DNA of 64,000 nt from Fistulifera solaris (Eukaryota > Bacillariophyta > Bacillariophyceae > Naviculales > Stauroneidaceae), in assembly GCA_030295235.1 (NCBI GenBank), contig AP026155.1:434001-498000 (forward strand), written 5' to 3'. Positions 62,956 through 64,000 of this stretch are shown here, in pieces (positions within the stretch are counted from its first letter, which is position 1; the number at the start of each line of letters is the position of its first letter). The translations under genes and the position numbers were made by a program. The notes below the pieces were generated by a model. The model did not search any database. It saw only the letters and a program-made list of their open reading frames with translations, and was not told the DNA's origin.

Positions 62956-64000
62956 ATGAGACGATTTCCAGCTAATTTTAGATGGGGAACAGCCACTGCA
63001 GCTTATCAGATTGAAGGCGCGACTCGTATCGATGGTCGTGGGCCTAGCATCTGGGATGCCTTTTCTCAAATACCCGGTAAGATTTATGGGGGGCATACCG
63101 GAGACATTGCGTGCGATCATTATCGCCGATTTAAGGAGGACGTTGGCCTTCTTAAATCAATGGGTGTCAAGTGTTACCGATTTTCTATTGCCTGGCCTCG
63201 TATTTTGCCCCAAGGACGAGGGGATGTCAACGAGAAGGGTGTAGCGTTTTACAACGAACTTATTGATTGTCTCATTGAGAATGACATTGAACCGTGGGTG
63301 ACGATTTATCACTGGGACTTGCCGCTCGCATTGCAAATGGAAATGGATGGGCTATTGAATCCTGACATTGCCAAATGTTTTGCCGATTATGCTCGTGTTT
63401 GTTTCGATCGCTTTGGAGATCGTGTTCGTCACTGGATCACCTTGAACGAACCGTGGTGCAGTGCCGTGTTGGGACATGGAGTCGTGTGTCTGAAACAGAA
63501 CCGTATGTGGCCGCTCACAATCTTTTGCGCGCCCATGCTTATATGGTTGATGTTTATCGCCGCGAGTTTCAAGAAAGTCAACGAGGTGTGATCGGTATCA
63601 CAAATAATTCTGACTGGCATGAGCCCCTCACAGACTCTTCGGAAGACCGCGAAACCGCAGATCGTGCTCTGGAGTTTTCGTTGGGATGGTTTGCAGATCC
63701 TGTCTACTTTGGTGATTATCCACCTAGTATGCGCGACCGGCTTGGGTCTACTCTACCCCATTTCAGCGAAGAAGACCACAAACTTTTGAAAGGATCATCT
63801 GATTTTTTCGGTCTCAATCATTATAATACTAACATGTCTGCGGCGGAGGGTAGTATCGACTCGATGTTGCAAGACTTGTACAACAATGAGGGCGATCATG
63901 TCGATCTTTTGCGCGATCCCTCGTGGAAGCAAACTGATATGGGTTGGAATATTGTGCCATGGGGGATCCGGAAGTTGCTCGAATGGATCGACAGACGTTA
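62956..64000 (+). CDS. Family GH1 beta-glucosidase (3' partial, with internal deletion)
   Basis: ATG 62956 gives MRRFPANFRWGTATAAYQIE, the GH1 start. Next come GRGPSIWDAFSQIPGKI, ACDHYRRFKEDVGLLKSMGV, FSIAWPRILPQGRGDVN, VTIYHWDLPLALQ and WITLNEPWCSAVLGHG, with the acid/base Glu in NEPW. Right after GHG the frame changes. The following frame reads SETEPYVAAHNLLRAHAYMV, RGVIGITNNSDWHEPLTDSS, ALEFSLGWFADPVYFGDYPP and FFGLNHYN to the window end. Compared with the family, about 13 nt (around 63482-63487, encoding an FAPG-like turn) are missing. The nucleophile Glu (expected in TENG) lies beyond the window. Beta-glucosidases release glucose from beta-linked oligosaccharides such as laminarin fragments. 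It could be a pseudogene or a damaged allele. Confidence 0.82.

Overview
The window is nuclear DNA of a photosynthetic stramenopile, almost certainly a pennate diatom, with Phaeodactylum tricornutum the best guess. The evidence is eukaryotic gene structure (short GT-AG introns of about 55-95 nt), about one gene per 2 kb on both strands, and several proteins that start with a signal peptide followed by an ASAFAP-type cleavage motif (TSAFAP, NAFAP, ASAF, TCAF, AYSF). That motif is the diatom signal for import into a plastid surrounded by four membranes. No tRNA, rRNA or CRISPR array was recognised.

Layout: 1-1329, 3' part of a Twinkle-type mitochondrial DNA helicase; 1403-2158, secretory-route thioredoxin; 3275-4957, DOMON-DOMON-cytochrome b561; 5031-7147, ankyrin/coiled-coil protein; 7953-8723, plastid-targeted diatom protein; 9223-10236, histidine phosphatase; 10278-12790, PH-PX-EDR2 protein; 13436-18866, a very long ORC1-like AAA+ protein with five BAH-like modules; 19422-22684, type I membrane protein with a lysine tail; 23063-23827, Mpo1-like dioxygenase; 23869-25259, DHHC palmitoyltransferase. 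The stretch from about 25.5 to 31 kb is poor in genes. It holds a decayed transposase-like gene, an AT-rich segment resembling diatom centromeric sequence, a tandem duplication, an inverted pseudo-copy of the start of the Mpo1 gene, and a retroelement fossil. From 31 to 64 kb come a plastid RRM protein, a TMEM185-like protein, a plastid BASS carrier, VPS28, a PhoD-like phosphatase, an RRM protein, a Cys-rich membrane protein, a sulfotransferase, a C11 (clostripain) peptidase, an NmrA-like protein, a scramblase, a hot-dog thioesterase, a PPR protein, an LRR-like protein, a small secretory-route protein, a plastid nucleotide-sugar transporter, a prolyl-hydroxylase-like oxygenase and the 5' part of a GH1 glucosidase.

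Three things stand out. First, the ORC1-like protein carries five BAH-like modules before its AAA+ core, where animal and plant ORC1 have one. Second, four loci carry copies of a short (about 70 bp) palindromic MITE-like element ending in GRCGTTAAAATTCTGCCTC and its complement. Third, at least thirteen conserved genes are split by single-base changes at homopolymer runs; this looks more like systematic sequence error in the assembly than decay, and it changes how every split reading frame here should be read.

The genes do not form a single pathway. They are ordinary independent eukaryotic transcription units. Loose themes are DNA replication (Twinkle, ORC1) and plastid biology (the BASS carrier, RRM protein, nucleotide-sugar transporter, histidine phosphatase and TSAFAP protein). 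All identifications come from reading motifs by eye; no database search was run.
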